Source: Rosistilla oblonga
Lineage (GTDB): Bacteria; Planctomycetota; Planctomycetia; Pirellulales; Pirellulaceae
Direction: 5' to 3'
NCBI RefSeq assembly: GCF_007751715.1
Contig: NZ_CP036292.1
Span: 4,719,339 to 4,783,338, forward strand
Length of the DNA stretch: 64,000 nucleotides
Notes under the pieces: model-generated
Told to the model about the DNA's origin: nothing
Database searches by the model: none
Seen by the model: the letters and a program-made list of their open reading frames with translations, nothing else
Translations under genes and position numbers: made by a program
Shown here: positions 43,415-52,254 of the stretch, piece by piece
Numbering within the stretch: position 1 is the first letter of the stretch
How the letters are laid out: each line of letters opens with the position of its first letter

Positions 43415-43578
43415 CACCCGCCCGGCAGATGCCGGGAGGTCGGAAAACAAGTGTCAAGTGTGTTTTCAGGGAGGGGCTTTCCTCCGGATCAAGGCGTGCT
43501 CGATACCTTGTGACGTCCCTCCCCGAACAACGCTTCGCTCGTTCGACCCTCCCCCGCAAACTTCGTTTGGGGAGGGTG
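43415..43578 (+). repeat. Intergenic repeat, copy 2
   Basis: Same order of elements as copy 1. The first hairpin is CCCGGCA-GA-TGCCGGG, so the loop changes while pairing is kept and even extended. The last ~60 bp, with the G-rich/C-rich hairpin, are almost identical to copy 1; the middle has diverged. Confidence 0.85.
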
Positions 43579-43739
43579 TATTCCGACGGGCTAACAGTCA
43601 CAATTCGAACGAACGAGTTCTACCGGCCGTCCGCTCTGTCGAACAGGGACACCGGTGCTGGCGGAAATCGCAATCTACATACTCCAAGCAGGAAGATCTT
43701 TTGGACGCAGCGACCTCGACGCCAAGCCAACCGACGCGA

Positions 43740-44183
43740 ATGATCCATCTGTTTACCGATGGCGCGTGCAGCGGTAATCCGGGACCGGGCGGATGGGCGT
43801 ATGTTTTGCGTGACCTGCAGAGCGGCACGGAGAAGGAATGTTCGGGGGGCTTGGTTGAAACGACCAACAACCAGATGGAGATGTTGGCGGTGATCCGCGG
43901 TTTGGAGGCGCTCAAGCGTCCCTGTAAAGTGACGCTCTATTCGGACAGCAGTTACGTCGGGCAGGGACTCAGCAAATGGATGGCCGGTTGGAAACGCAAC
44001 GGTTGGCGACGCAAGGTCGGCACCAAGTTTGCCGAGCTGAAAAACGCCGAGCTCTGGAAAGAACTCGACCGCCAATTGCAGATCCATGCCGTGACGTTTG
44101 AGCATGTCAAAGGTCACAGTGGGCACGAGGAGAACGAACGCTGCGATCAACTAGCTGTCGCCGCGTACCAACGATTCCTGTAA
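43740..44183 (+). CDS. rnhA: Ribonuclease HI
   Basis: A 147-residue enzyme that cuts the RNA strand of RNA-DNA hybrids. All four catalytic acidic residues are visible: Asp in [15 protein letters not shown], Glu in [16 protein letters not shown], Asp in LYSDSSYV and the last Asp in [11 protein letters not shown], with His in [10 protein letters not shown]. The basic protrusion ([14 protein letters not shown]) is present. ATG at 43740 gives the common MIHLFTDG start; a TTG at 43701 with a better Shine-Dalgarno would add 13 residues. The frame also continues upstream through the repeats, but that is not protein-like. Convergent with the histidine kinase, 12 bp apart. Confidence 0.94.
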   Translation: MIHLFTDGACSGNPGPGGWAYVLRDLQSGTEKECSGGLVETTNNQMEMLAVIRGLEALKRPCKVTLYSDSSYVGQGLSKWMAGWKRNGWRRKVGTKFAELKNAELWKELDRQLQIHAVTFEHVKGHSGHEENERCDQLAVAAYQRFL

Positions 44184-44195
44184 TCGCCGCCGGCT

Positions 44196-45644
44196 CTAGT
44201 GCTTCGGCCGGATCGCTTCGACCTGGCGACGCAAACGACTCTGGCGTTGGCGGAACTTTTGCGTCAGCCAGCGAACTTCACTCTCCAGCCGCTGTTGAGC
44301 GACGGCGGACAACAGCGGTTGCGAATCGGCAACACCTTCGCTTTGAGATGGCTCTTTGCTACGCCGCGATAACGAGCGATGGACGCCCAATTTCCCGGTC
44401 ACAAACGCCTCTTGCAATTTGCTGCGATCGGCGGGCCGTCCAACAGCGAGCGCCAACGGGCTGGACCACTGCAGTTGGCAGCGTTCCAGCAGCATATCGC
44501 CGGTTTGCGAACGGGCTCGATCGATCGCTACGATTCGCTGCTCCGCTTCGCCGATGTTGCTGTCAAACAACATCACCCACTGGTCCTCCTGCAGCTGGTA
44601 GACCAATTCGTGGATCTCGCAATGACTCTGCAGAAACCTGTCGAGATCTCGCATCGGTTCGGTGGGCAACAACTCCGAAACAGTCACCCCAACCATCGCG
44701 ACGCTTCGGCGATATCGTGGTGGCGCCGTTTCGACTGGCAGCGTTTGCCGATTGGCGGCGAGGTCAACGCGTCGACGAACCGGCCGGATCCGCTCGCCTG
44801 CACAATGCGCCGCTGACGCTTCGCTTGCCGCTGCGGGCGAGATCGTTTCGCGCCAACGCGCAAAACTATCGACAACCGCCGCGGGGCCTCCGGTCGGCAG
44901 TTCGATGCTGAATCGAGCTCCCTTGCCCGGCTCGCTGCTGACTTCCAACTGGCCGAAATGGAGCGCCGCGATCTGTCGACAGATCGACAATCCCAGACCA
45001 TGGCCGTCCAATTGGCTGACGCCTCGTTTGGCCAGCTGCGACCACTGTTGCGGTGCGATCCCGGCTCCGGTGTCTTCGACCGACAATCGGATCCGGTCGC
45101 CGGTGCGAGCCAATTCGGTGCGTACGGTGATCGTTCCCGATTCGGGAGTTACACGAATCGCGTTGTCGATCAGGTTGACCAACAGCCGCTTGATCTTGTC
45201 ACCATCAGCAAACATCGGCGGCAGCTTGTTTTCAAAACCGATCCATTGCAGCCCGACCCCGCGGCTGCGGCGAGACGACTCGATCAACGGCTGAACTTGA
45301 GCTGGCAGCCCGCTGGCCGGCAACCAATTTTTGGCGATACGCGGGCTGCCGGTCCGAACGCACTCGAAGTGCAACATATCGTCGATCAACCGCTGCATGT
45401 CGTTACAACGCGCGACCACCGCCTGAAGATGCTCTTTCTGTTCCTCGGAGACCGGTCCTTCGACGCCATCGGCGACCAATTGCGTCAGCTCGCGAGCCGC
45501 GGCCAGGGGAGACCTTAGATCGTGCGCGGTGTCGGTTAACAGATGTCCAGCGAAATCCAACGCGACCCGCGGGTCCTCTTTTGGCGTGATGGAATTGTTG
45601 GTCAGGCCGGTCTGAAACATTGACAACTTCGGCATCGAATTCAT
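44196..45644 (-). CDS. Soluble histidine kinase with C-terminal extension
   Basis: A 482-residue protein with no transmembrane helix. HisKA region: LLTDTAHDLRSPLAAARELT (phospho-acceptor His about residue 41). HATPase_c: N box LVNLIDNAIRVTPESG, G1 VEDTGAGIAP, G2 GHGLGLSICRQIA and F-like region GKGARFSIELP. The kinase ends near residue 255; the remaining ~225 residues form an unfamiliar domain (SVAMVGVTVSELLPTE, LQEDQWVMLFDSNIGEAEQ) ending in a basic coiled-coil-like tail. The middle of it resembles a nucleotide-cyclase-like alpha/beta fold without GGDEF residues (inference). There is no N-terminal sensor and no cognate regulator nearby. Confidence 0.87.
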   Translation of the reverse strand: MNSMPKLSMFQTGLTNNSITPKEDPRVALDFAGHLLTDTAHDLRSPLAAARELTQLVADGVEGPVSEEQKEHLQAVVARCNDMQRLIDDMLHFECVRTGSPRIAKNWLPASGLPAQVQPLIESSRRSRGVGLQWIGFENKLPPMFADGDKIKRLLVNLIDNAIRVTPESGTITVRTELARTGDRIRLSVEDTGAGIAPQQWSQLAKRGVSQLDGHGLGLSICRQIAALHFGQLEVSSEPGKGARFSIELPTGGPAAVVDSFARWRETISPAAASEASAAHCAGERIRPVRRRVDLAANRQTLPVETAPPRYRRSVAMVGVTVSELLPTEPMRDLDRFLQSHCEIHELVYQLQEDQWVMLFDSNIGEAEQRIVAIDRARSQTGDMLLERCQLQWSSPLALAVGRPADRSKLQEAFVTGKLGVHRSLSRRSKEPSQSEGVADSQPLLSAVAQQRLESEVRWLTQKFRQRQSRLRRQVEAIRPKH

Positions 45645-45906
45645 CCCTGATCGATTTTTTAGGTGGGCTGGTCTGATATCAGCTTCGGCAAAACTTGGGG
45701 TCGGATTGCGGTCGAAAGTATGGAGAATTCAATCCATTCGATGGGTCTGTTGAAGCGTAGCGGATGTAGCGGTTATGCGACCGGCAATTGCGGCGCCCCG
45801 CAGCTAGCAACCGCGGAAATGAATGCGGGTTCCCTTGGTCGGGCGTTTCTGAGAAACTGTCGGTTTGCATTACCCTTCCTGACCGATCGAGTTGGAGGAT
45901 GGCCGC

Positions 45907-47862
45907 GTGCCGCCGGAAATACGTCGAGCGTTCCCTTGGTTCCTGGTTGGTGTTTGTGGCTGCGCCGTCATCTGGGCGCTCTCCTTTACCACGCTGCCAC
46001 CCGCCGATTTCGCCTTCCAAAACGGCGATGATGTCAAAACGCTCGACCCCGCGCGAGCCACTGGCGAACCCGAACACAAGATTCTGCAGGCGCTCTTTGA
46101 GGGCCTATTGCGATCGGTCCCCGACGGTCCGGTCGACGAAAACGGCCTGCAGGATGTGACGCTTGTCCCGGGGATGGCCGACTTACCAGAGATCTCCGAG
46201 GATGGCCGAACGTACACGTTCCGGATGCGTGACGGCATGAAGTGGTCCGATGGCACTCCCGTCACCTCGCGCGATTTCGCTTGGTCTTGGCAACGCGTGC
46301 TGCACCCCGAGACCGCGTCGGAGTATTCGTCTCAGCTGTATTACGTCGTCGGCGGCAAGGAATACAACACGGCGGAAGTCGCCGTGGGCGATCGCGTCGA
46401 AGCGGAACTCCGCGACCGACCGGGGAGTCCCGATCCGCTGCAACCCTTTCCTCGCGGAACCGTCCTGCACGGCATTCTCGAATCGATCGAGAAACCCGAG
46501 CGGCCCGAGATCGAAGACGAGACGAGCGACGAGGGGAAAAAGCTGCTGGCCGACTGGCAGAACGACTGGGTCTATGCGATCGACGTCAAACCACAGACCG
46601 ACGCGGGGATCGACTGGGATGCCAAGGGGCAACTTCGATACTTCACCAAGCAGACCGAAGGCGGTGAATTTGACGGCAAGAAGCTTGAACCGGTCCATCA
46701 GGTCCTGATCGACTTTGCCCACTTCGGCGGTGTGGAAACGCCAGACGACCAAACTCTGATCGTCAAGCTAAACGAACCAACTCCGTTTTTCTCCTACCTG
46801 ACGGGCTTCTACACGCTGTTCGCCGTGAACCGCGAGTGCGTGGAGAAATACGGAGCGCCGGCTTGGACCAAGTCGGAGAACATGGTTTGCAACGGTCCCT
46901 ACGAACTGGAATTCCGCCGGATCCGCGATCGGATCCGGTTGCGAAAGAACCCGTATTATTGGAACACCGACGCCGTCGATCTCGACCGAATCGACGCCTA
47001 CAGCGTCAAGTCGCAAACGACCGCGCTGAACATGTATCTGAAGGATCAATTGCACTGGGCTTCGGATGTTCCGCTGTCGGTGATCGAAGAGATTCAAGAG
47101 CGCGACGATGCGAAGGTCGGCGTTTCGCTGGCCGTCTATTTCTATCGACTCAATACGACTCGCAAACCGTTGGACGACGTGCGGGTCCGCCGCGCGTTGA
47201 ATCTGGCGATCGACAAACAGCAGATCGTCAACGAGGTCACGCGGGCGGGGCAGATCCCGGCCGAAAGCATCGTCCCGCCCTATCTGAGCGAATACCAGAG
47301 CCCCAGCGGCGAGAGCTACGATCCCGAACTAGCGCGACAGTTGTTGGCCGATGCCGGATTCCCCGGCGGCCGCGGAATGCCAACGCTCTCCATTTTGTAC
47401 AACACCAGCGAATCGCATCGCGCGATCGCCGAAGTCATCCAACAGCAGTGGCAGAACAATCTGAACGTCAAGGCATCGCTGGAGAACATGGAGTGGGGAA
47501 CCTACCTCGACAAAGTCTTCACCATGGACTTCACGATCGCCCGCGGCGGTTGGAACGGCGATTACCCCGATCCAAACACGTTCTTGGAGATGTGGACGAC
47601 GGGCAACTCGCATAACAGCACCGGATGGAGCAGTCCGGAATACGACAAATTGATCGCCCAATCGCAAGCCGCCAGCGGGCAGGAGCGGATGGATCTGCTG
47701 CGTCAGGCGGAGTCGATCTTCCTGAAGGATCTGCCCGTCATTCCGCTCTATTTTTACACGCGGACCAACCTGTTCAGCCCCGATTACGCCGGGTTTGAAC
47801 CCAACGTGATGGACCAACATCCGTTGCACCTGATTCGTAGACGCGACAGCAACGATGAATGA
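45907..47862 (+). CDS. Peptide/oligopeptide ABC transporter substrate-binding protein (SBP family 5)
   Basis: A 651-residue OppA-like protein. A single N-terminal hydrophobic helix (FPWFLVGVCGCAVIWALSF) anchors or exports it. Family 5 landmarks: DVKTLDPARATGEPEHKIL, LFEGLLR, YTFRMRDGMKWSDGTPVTS, DFAWSWQRVL, AVNRECVEKYG, and VRRALNLAIDKQQIV. It is longer than OppA (about 540) owing to an insert near residues 165-250. GTG at 45907 is preferred to TTG at 45892 because GGAGGA lies just before it. No permease or ATPase gene is adjacent. The stop overlaps the start of the dNTPase gene by 8 bp. Confidence 0.9.
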   Translation: MPPEIRRAFPWFLVGVCGCAVIWALSFTTLPPADFAFQNGDDVKTLDPARATGEPEHKILQALFEGLLRSVPDGPVDENGLQDVTLVPGMADLPEISEDGRTYTFRMRDGMKWSDGTPVTSRDFAWSWQRVLHPETASEYSSQLYYVVGGKEYNTAEVAVGDRVEAELRDRPGSPDPLQPFPRGTVLHGILESIEKPERPEIEDETSDEGKKLLADWQNDWVYAIDVKPQTDAGIDWDAKGQLRYFTKQTEGGEFDGKKLEPVHQVLIDFAHFGGVETPDDQTLIVKLNEPTPFFSYLTGFYTLFAVNRECVEKYGAPAWTKSENMVCNGPYELEFRRIRDRIRLRKNPYYWNTDAVDLDRIDAYSVKSQTTALNMYLKDQLHWASDVPLSVIEEIQERDDAKVGVSLAVYFYRLNTTRKPLDDVRVRRALNLAIDKQQIVNEVTRAGQIPAESIVPPYLSEYQSPSGESYDPELARQLLADAGFPGGRGMPTLSILYNTSESHRAIAEVIQQQWQNNLNVKASLENMEWGTYLDKVFTMDFTIARGGWNGDYPDPNTFLEMWTTGNSHNSTGWSSPEYDKLIAQSQAASGQERMDLLRQAESIFLKDLPVIPLYFYTRTNLFSPDYAGFEPNVMDQHPLHLIRRRDSNDE

Positions 47863-48997
47863 CAGCGTTCCCCATCCCTCGGACCGCGAAGACGGATTGT
47901 TAGCCAGTTACGCGATGCACAGCAATGATTCGCTGGGCCGCAAGCACCCCGAGTCGACACATGCCTATCGCGGCCCGTTCCAACGCGACCGCGATCGGAT
48001 CTTGCACTGTTCGGCCTTCCGTCGATTGGCCGGTAAGATGCAGGTCTTCACCGGCGACATGGGCGATTACCATCGAACGCGTTTGACGCATACGTTCGAG
48101 GTCGCTTCGATCGCGCGAACGATCGGCCGGGTGTTACGATTGAACGAAGATCTGATCGAAGCCTTGGCGTTGATGCACGACATCGGTCACCCGCCCTACG
48201 GTCACTGCGGGGAAGACGTTCTACACGACTGCATGCGGCAGGCTGGCGGATTTTCACACAACCAGTTTGCCTTGACGATCGTCGAAGACCTCGAGCAACG
48301 CTTCAATCGCTTTAGCGGCTTAAATCTATCGGCCGAGGTTTTGGCGGGGCAGACCGCGCGAGCGAACAAGCACCAACCAGCCAACGTGACCGCGCCGCTG
48401 TTGGAAGTGCAAGTCGTCGACGCCGCCGATTCGATGGCTTACGACGCGCACGATATCGACGACGCGGTGCAGTTGGGACTGCTGACGATCGAGGAGCTCG
48501 CCCGAGTCCCGTTGGTCGAGCGGGCGCTGCGATCGATCGAAGCGAAGTATCGCAACCTGCCGCCGAAACAACTGCGACCGGCGTTGGTTCATGAGTTGGT
48601 CGATTTGCAGGTCAGCAATTTTCTCGAGTTCAACATCCCCCGGATTCACGCCGCCCAGGGGAAGACGGCGGCGGAGGTTCGCGAGGAAGGCTTGCGAGTC
48701 GAGGAGGATGAATCGTTCCGCAGCGAGCGGCGCGAGTTAGAGAAGTTCCTGTTCGACAACATCTATCGCCATTCGCGACTGCTGGAGATTCGTCGCTCCG
48801 CGGGGCAACGACTGGAACAACTCCATTCGCGACTTGTCGATCAACCCGATCGGCTGCCGCTGCGGTTCCGGCAACGCGCGTCGAGCGTGGGACCGATCCG
48901 AGCGGTGGGAGAATACATCGCCGGGATGACCGACCGGTTCTGCGACCTGCAGCACGAATACCTCTTCTCTGGCGCCGGCCCATTGGCCGACTGGTAA
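47855..48997 (+). CDS. dGTPase-like deoxynucleoside triphosphate triphosphohydrolase
   Basis: A 380-residue HD-domain enzyme hydrolysing dNTPs to deoxynucleoside and triphosphate. Motifs: YRGPFQRDRDRILHCSAFRR, LAGKMQVF, HRTRLTHTFEVASIAR (first metal His), ALMHDIGHPPYGHCGED (HD) and a later DAADSMAYDAHDIDDAV (Asp). It belongs to the type with the conserved HRTRLTHT and AYDAHDIDDA signatures. ATG at 47855 overlaps the upstream SBP gene (8 bp), so the two are translated from one mRNA. The pairing with a peptide-binding protein is functionally unexplained. Confidence 0.92.
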   Translation: MNDSVPHPSDREDGLLASYAMHSNDSLGRKHPESTHAYRGPFQRDRDRILHCSAFRRLAGKMQVFTGDMGDYHRTRLTHTFEVASIARTIGRVLRLNEDLIEALALMHDIGHPPYGHCGEDVLHDCMRQAGGFSHNQFALTIVEDLEQRFNRFSGLNLSAEVLAGQTARANKHQPANVTAPLLEVQVVDAADSMAYDAHDIDDAVQLGLLTIEELARVPLVERALRSIEAKYRNLPPKQLRPALVHELVDLQVSNFLEFNIPRIHAAQGKTAAEVREEGLRVEEDESFRSERRELEKFLFDNIYRHSRLLEIRRSAGQRLEQLHSRLVDQPDRLPLRFRQRASSVGPIRAVGEYIAGMTDRFCDLQHEYLFSGAGPLADW

Positions 48998-49400
48998 CCC
49001 CCGCAGTAGCAGCGTTATTCGCTGTCGGCAGCTGGCCGTTTGTTCGTCCGCGATGAGTCCGCCGGAGCAATCCGAGCGAAAAATGAACAAAGTCGCCCAG
49101 CACACCCGTACAGTAGCTGTCGTGAATCTAATGCAAAAATCTTCTGTTTTGCATCGGACCCCAAGGATGTTTTGGGATCCATGATTTATGATTGGATGCG
49201 AAGATATCGCTTCCGATGAATCTTCAAATCGATTTGGTATCGGCCATTTTTTTGCTGGCCACGGGCAACTACCAATCCCCCACCCATGCGATCCGTCTGA
49301 TCGCTTTACCGAATTTAAGGTTCCGGAAGCTGGCGAGCATTTTAGCGGTGGACTCGCCCCACCTCCAGAAACACTTATATAACAACAAGGTGAATACGCG
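48998..49400. other. 403-bp intergenic region with two stem-loops
   Basis: No gene supported. ATGCAAAA/TTTTGCAT (49131-49154, 8 bp perfect) is followed at once by GGACCCCAA/TTGGGATCC (49156-49180, 9 bp, one mismatch). The pair could form a leader structure or regulatory site for the PIN/TRAM gene, which has AAGGTG before its ATG. Confidence 0.45.
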
Positions 49401-50423
49401 ATGGGCCTGCTCCTACTACGCGCGGTCTTCCTGCTGGTCGCAGGCGGAATCTCCGCACTAATCAATTACGCCGTGCAAGCGGCCAACTCATCGCTGCAAG
49501 TGACCACGCCCGCGTGGGTGCCATGGGCCAACTTGGCGATCGTGATGGGGCTGGCTCTGGCGGTGATCGCAATCGATGTCTTTGTTCCCAATAAACGGAT
49601 CGACGCGATTTCATCGATCTACTTCGGCTTGCTGGTCGGCGTGCTGCTGACTTATGTGTTAACGATCGCGCTGGCGCCGCTGTTGGCTGAACACCTCCAG
49701 ACTCCGGTTCGCTTGGTGACTGGAATGGTGCTCTGTTACATCTGCATCAGCCTCTTATTACAAACCAAAGACGACTTCCGATTCATCATCCCGTACGTCG
49801 AATTTGTCCGCGAGGTCAAAGGCTTTAAGCCGTTGATCTTGGACACCAGCGTCGTGATCGATGGCCGGATCGAAGACTTGGTCAGCACCGGGATCTTCGA
49901 TAATCAATTGATCATGCCGCGGTTTGCGTTGAGCGAACTGCAAGGCATCGCCGACAGCAGCGACAAATTGCGCCGCGCCCGCGGCCGCCGAGGGCTGGAC
50001 GTTCTCAACCGTCTGCGCGCCAACGATGCTGTCGATCTGCAGATCTTCGATCGCGACCTTCCCGAGTTCGCCGGGCAGGCTGTCGATCTGAAGTTGGTGC
50101 TGCTGGCGAAGCATCTCGAAGGCAAAGTTGTCACGGGCGACTTCAACTTGAACAAAGTCGCCAAGATTCACAACGTGCCGGTGATCAACCTAAACGAAAT
50201 TGCGAACTCTCTGAAGCCGATGTATTTGCCCGGGGAGCAGTTCCAATTGAAAGTGATCAAGGCGGGCGAGGGACAGGATCAAGGGATCGGGTACCTGGAA
50301 GATGGCACGATGGTTGTCGTCGAAGGGGGCCGCGACAAAATATCCAAAGATCTGATGGTGACCGTCACCAGCACCTTGCAAACCAGCGCCGGGCGAATGA
50401 TCTTCACCCGGCACGATGTCTGA
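49401..50423 (+). CDS. PIN/TRAM domain membrane protein (YacL-like)
   Basis: A 340-residue protein. Four N-terminal helices (nt ~49410-49760): LLLLRAVFLLVAGGISALI, WANLAIVMGLALAVIAIDVF, SSIYFGLLVGVLLTYVLTIA and VRLVTGMVLCYICISLLL. A PIN domain follows (about 145-265): LILDTSVVIDGRIEDL with the first catalytic Asp, PRFALSELQGIAD (Glu) and VVTGDFNLNKVA (Asp). The C-terminus is a TRAM-type RNA-binding domain (GEGQDQGIGYLEDGTMVVVE). PIN domains are usually RNases; this group is membrane-bound and of uncertain target. ATG at 49401 has AAGGTG upstream. Confidence 0.9.
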   Translation: MGLLLLRAVFLLVAGGISALINYAVQAANSSLQVTTPAWVPWANLAIVMGLALAVIAIDVFVPNKRIDAISSIYFGLLVGVLLTYVLTIALAPLLAEHLQTPVRLVTGMVLCYICISLLLQTKDDFRFIIPYVEFVREVKGFKPLILDTSVVIDGRIEDLVSTGIFDNQLIMPRFALSELQGIADSSDKLRRARGRRGLDVLNRLRANDAVDLQIFDRDLPEFAGQAVDLKLVLLAKHLEGKVVTGDFNLNKVAKIHNVPVINLNEIANSLKPMYLPGEQFQLKVIKAGEGQDQGIGYLEDGTMVVVEGGRDKISKDLMVTVTSTLQTSAGRMIFTRHDV

Positions 50424-50579
50424 TCACGCCTTGATTCGCAGTCCTCGTATGGCAATCGTTGCGCCGTGCGAGGGGACGCGATCGGGCGGCGGCTGGATTG
50501 CCTGTTCGGCGTAAGCGGCCGAATTGCCCCCTTGGACTGGGAAGTTTGGATGCGAACTATTGGTTTTCGCTTAACCGAA

Positions 50580-50608
50580 TTGTCGCGATGCTATCGCGCG
50601 GGTAAGAT
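50580..50608 (+). promoter_or_regulatory. Promoter of the citrate synthase gene
   Basis: TTGTCG (50580-50585), 17-bp spacer, TAAGAT (50603-50608). The predicted start is about 50 bp upstream of the ATG. Confidence 0.6.
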
Positions 50609-50665
50609 GCGAAGCGAATCGTTTGGAGTTATGTTTCGAAATATGGTGCCTGGAGACACCCCTTG

Positions 50666-51982
50666 ATGAGTACGGCGACTAACGGCGAAGCAACAACAAC
50701 CGGAACGGCTCGATTGAGCGTTGGCGATACTCAAATCGACATGCCAGTGATCGAAGGTACCGAACACGAGCGGGCTATCGATATCAGCAAGCTGCGTGCT
50801 GAGACCGGCCTGATCACGATCGACGAAGGCTTTGTAAATACCGGCAGCACGACCAGTTCGATCTGCTACCTTGACGGTGAGAACGGGATCCTGCGGTACC
50901 GCGGCTATCCGATCGAGACCTTGGCTGAGAACTGCGACTTTGTCGAGACCAGCTATCTGCTGATCTACGGCGAACTGCCAACCGCTGATCAATTGAACGA
51001 GTTCCGATCGTCGATCCGCAAGCACACGATGATCCACGAGGACATGCGTTCGTTCTACAACGGATTCCCTCGCGACGCCCATCCGATGGCGATCCTTTCG
51101 AGTGTTGTCGGCGCGCTATCGACCTTCTACCAAGATTCGTTGGACCCGCACGATGCGAAAGAGGTCGAAATTTCGATCCATCGCTTGCTGGCGAAACTGC
51201 CAACGATCGCAGCCTACAGCTACAAGAAATCGGTCGGCCAACCGTTCCCTTATCCGAACAACGCGTTGTCCTATTGCGAGAACTTCTTGGAGATGATGTT
51301 CGGCACCCCAGCCGAAGATTACCACCCCGATCCCGATTTCGTGAAAGCGCTCAACCTGTTGCTGATCGTTCACGCGGATCACGAACAAAACTGCAGTACG
51401 TCGACCGTCCGGATCGTCGGCAGCAGCAACGCCAACCTGTTTGCATCGATCTCCGCTGGCATCTGCGCCCTGTGGGGACCTCTGCACGGCGGTGCTAACG
51501 AAGCTTGCGTGAACATGTTGCAACAGATCGCCGACGATGGTGGCGACGTCGAGAAATACGTTCGGATGGCCAAAGACAAGCAAGACGGCTTCCGTCTGAT
51601 GGGCTTTGGACACCGCGTTTACAAGAACCGCGATCCACGAGCGATCATCATCAAAGAAGCGTGCGACACGCTGTTGGCGAAGATGGACATCAAGGATCCG
51701 TTGTTCGACGTCGCCCAGCGTTTGGAAGAGGTTGCGTTGCAAGATCCTTATTTTGTTGAACGCAAGCTCTACCCGAACGTCGATTTCTATTCCGGCGTGA
51801 TCTATCGTGCGATCGGCATTCCAGTGCAGATGTTTACCGTGTTGTTTGCGATGGGACGTCTGCCCGGTTGGATCGCTCACTGGGTCGAGATGCACAACTC
51901 GCCAGGCACCCGGATCGGGCGACCACGCCAGGTCTACACCGGTCCTACGAAGCGTGATTTCGTCCCAATCGAAAACCGCTAA
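50666..51982 (+). CDS. gltA: Citrate synthase
   Basis: A 438-residue type II-like citrate synthase condensing oxaloacetate and acetyl-CoA in the TCA cycle. Motifs: ICYLDGENGILRYRGYPIE, the His-containing HADHEQNCSTSTVR, WGPLHGGANEACVNML (catalytic His), GFGHRVYKNRDPRA (His) and KLYPNVDFYSGVIYRA with catalytic Asp, and RIGRPRQVYTGP at the end. Start ATG at 50666 was preferred to TTG at 50663. It is monocistronic with its own promoter. Downstream, GAGTGCGGGA and TCCCACACTC (52064-52090) pair around a T7 loop; the Ts lie in the loop, so terminator function is doubtful. Confidence 0.95.
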   Translation: MSTATNGEATTTGTARLSVGDTQIDMPVIEGTEHERAIDISKLRAETGLITIDEGFVNTGSTTSSICYLDGENGILRYRGYPIETLAENCDFVETSYLLIYGELPTADQLNEFRSSIRKHTMIHEDMRSFYNGFPRDAHPMAILSSVVGALSTFYQDSLDPHDAKEVEISIHRLLAKLPTIAAYSYKKSVGQPFPYPNNALSYCENFLEMMFGTPAEDYHPDPDFVKALNLLLIVHADHEQNCSTSTVRIVGSSNANLFASISAGICALWGPLHGGANEACVNMLQQIADDGGDVEKYVRMAKDKQDGFRLMGFGHRVYKNRDPRAIIIKEACDTLLAKMDIKDPLFDVAQRLEEVALQDPYFVERKLYPNVDFYSGVIYRAIGIPVQMFTVLFAMGRLPGWIAHWVEMHNSPGTRIGRPRQVYTGPTKRDFVPIENR

Positions 51983-52254
51983 TCGCTAGCGACCGCGTTT
52001 GCTAGCGGGCAGAAGTTCGGCGAAATCGACACTTTTATAAACTTTGGCTAAAGTCGGCGTTGACGAGTGCGGGATTTTTTTCCCACACTCCCGTCCCTGA
52101 TGTGATGTCGTCCCATTGCGAATCGATGCGATGGGTGCGGCGTCTGGCAGGTTCCGACTGAACCGTTTCCAAAGTTTTCGTGATCGCCCTCATGATTCCA
52201 TACTTCGCCCCGCGTTGCCCAACGGTTTCGCCCGACACATGCACCGGCGAGCGG

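Larger units (their letters stand above)
43183..43739. other. 557-bp intergenic region with duplicated structured repeat
   Basis: No credible gene: open frames here are low-complexity and differ between the two repeat copies. The region is dominated by two ~165-bp repeat units (listed separately). The last ~150 bp lead into the RNase HI gene; an AGGAAG Shine-Dalgarno near 43690 precedes a TTG at 43701 in the RNase H frame. Confidence 0.6.

Noticed and set aside
43211-43578. CRISPR array
   Set aside because: Only two copies of a ~165-bp unit with diverged middle, no short regular repeats or spacers and no cas genes.
43407-43739. N-terminal 111-codon extension of RNase HI
   Set aside because: It runs through the intergenic repeat and is not like any RNase H leader.
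49192-49461. 89-codon open frame before the PIN/TRAM gene
   Set aside because: It overlaps the start of a well-supported gene and lacks a ribosome site or recognisable content.
52064-52090. Terminator of the citrate synthase gene
   Set aside because: The stem pairs well but the T-run forms the loop and none follows the stem.
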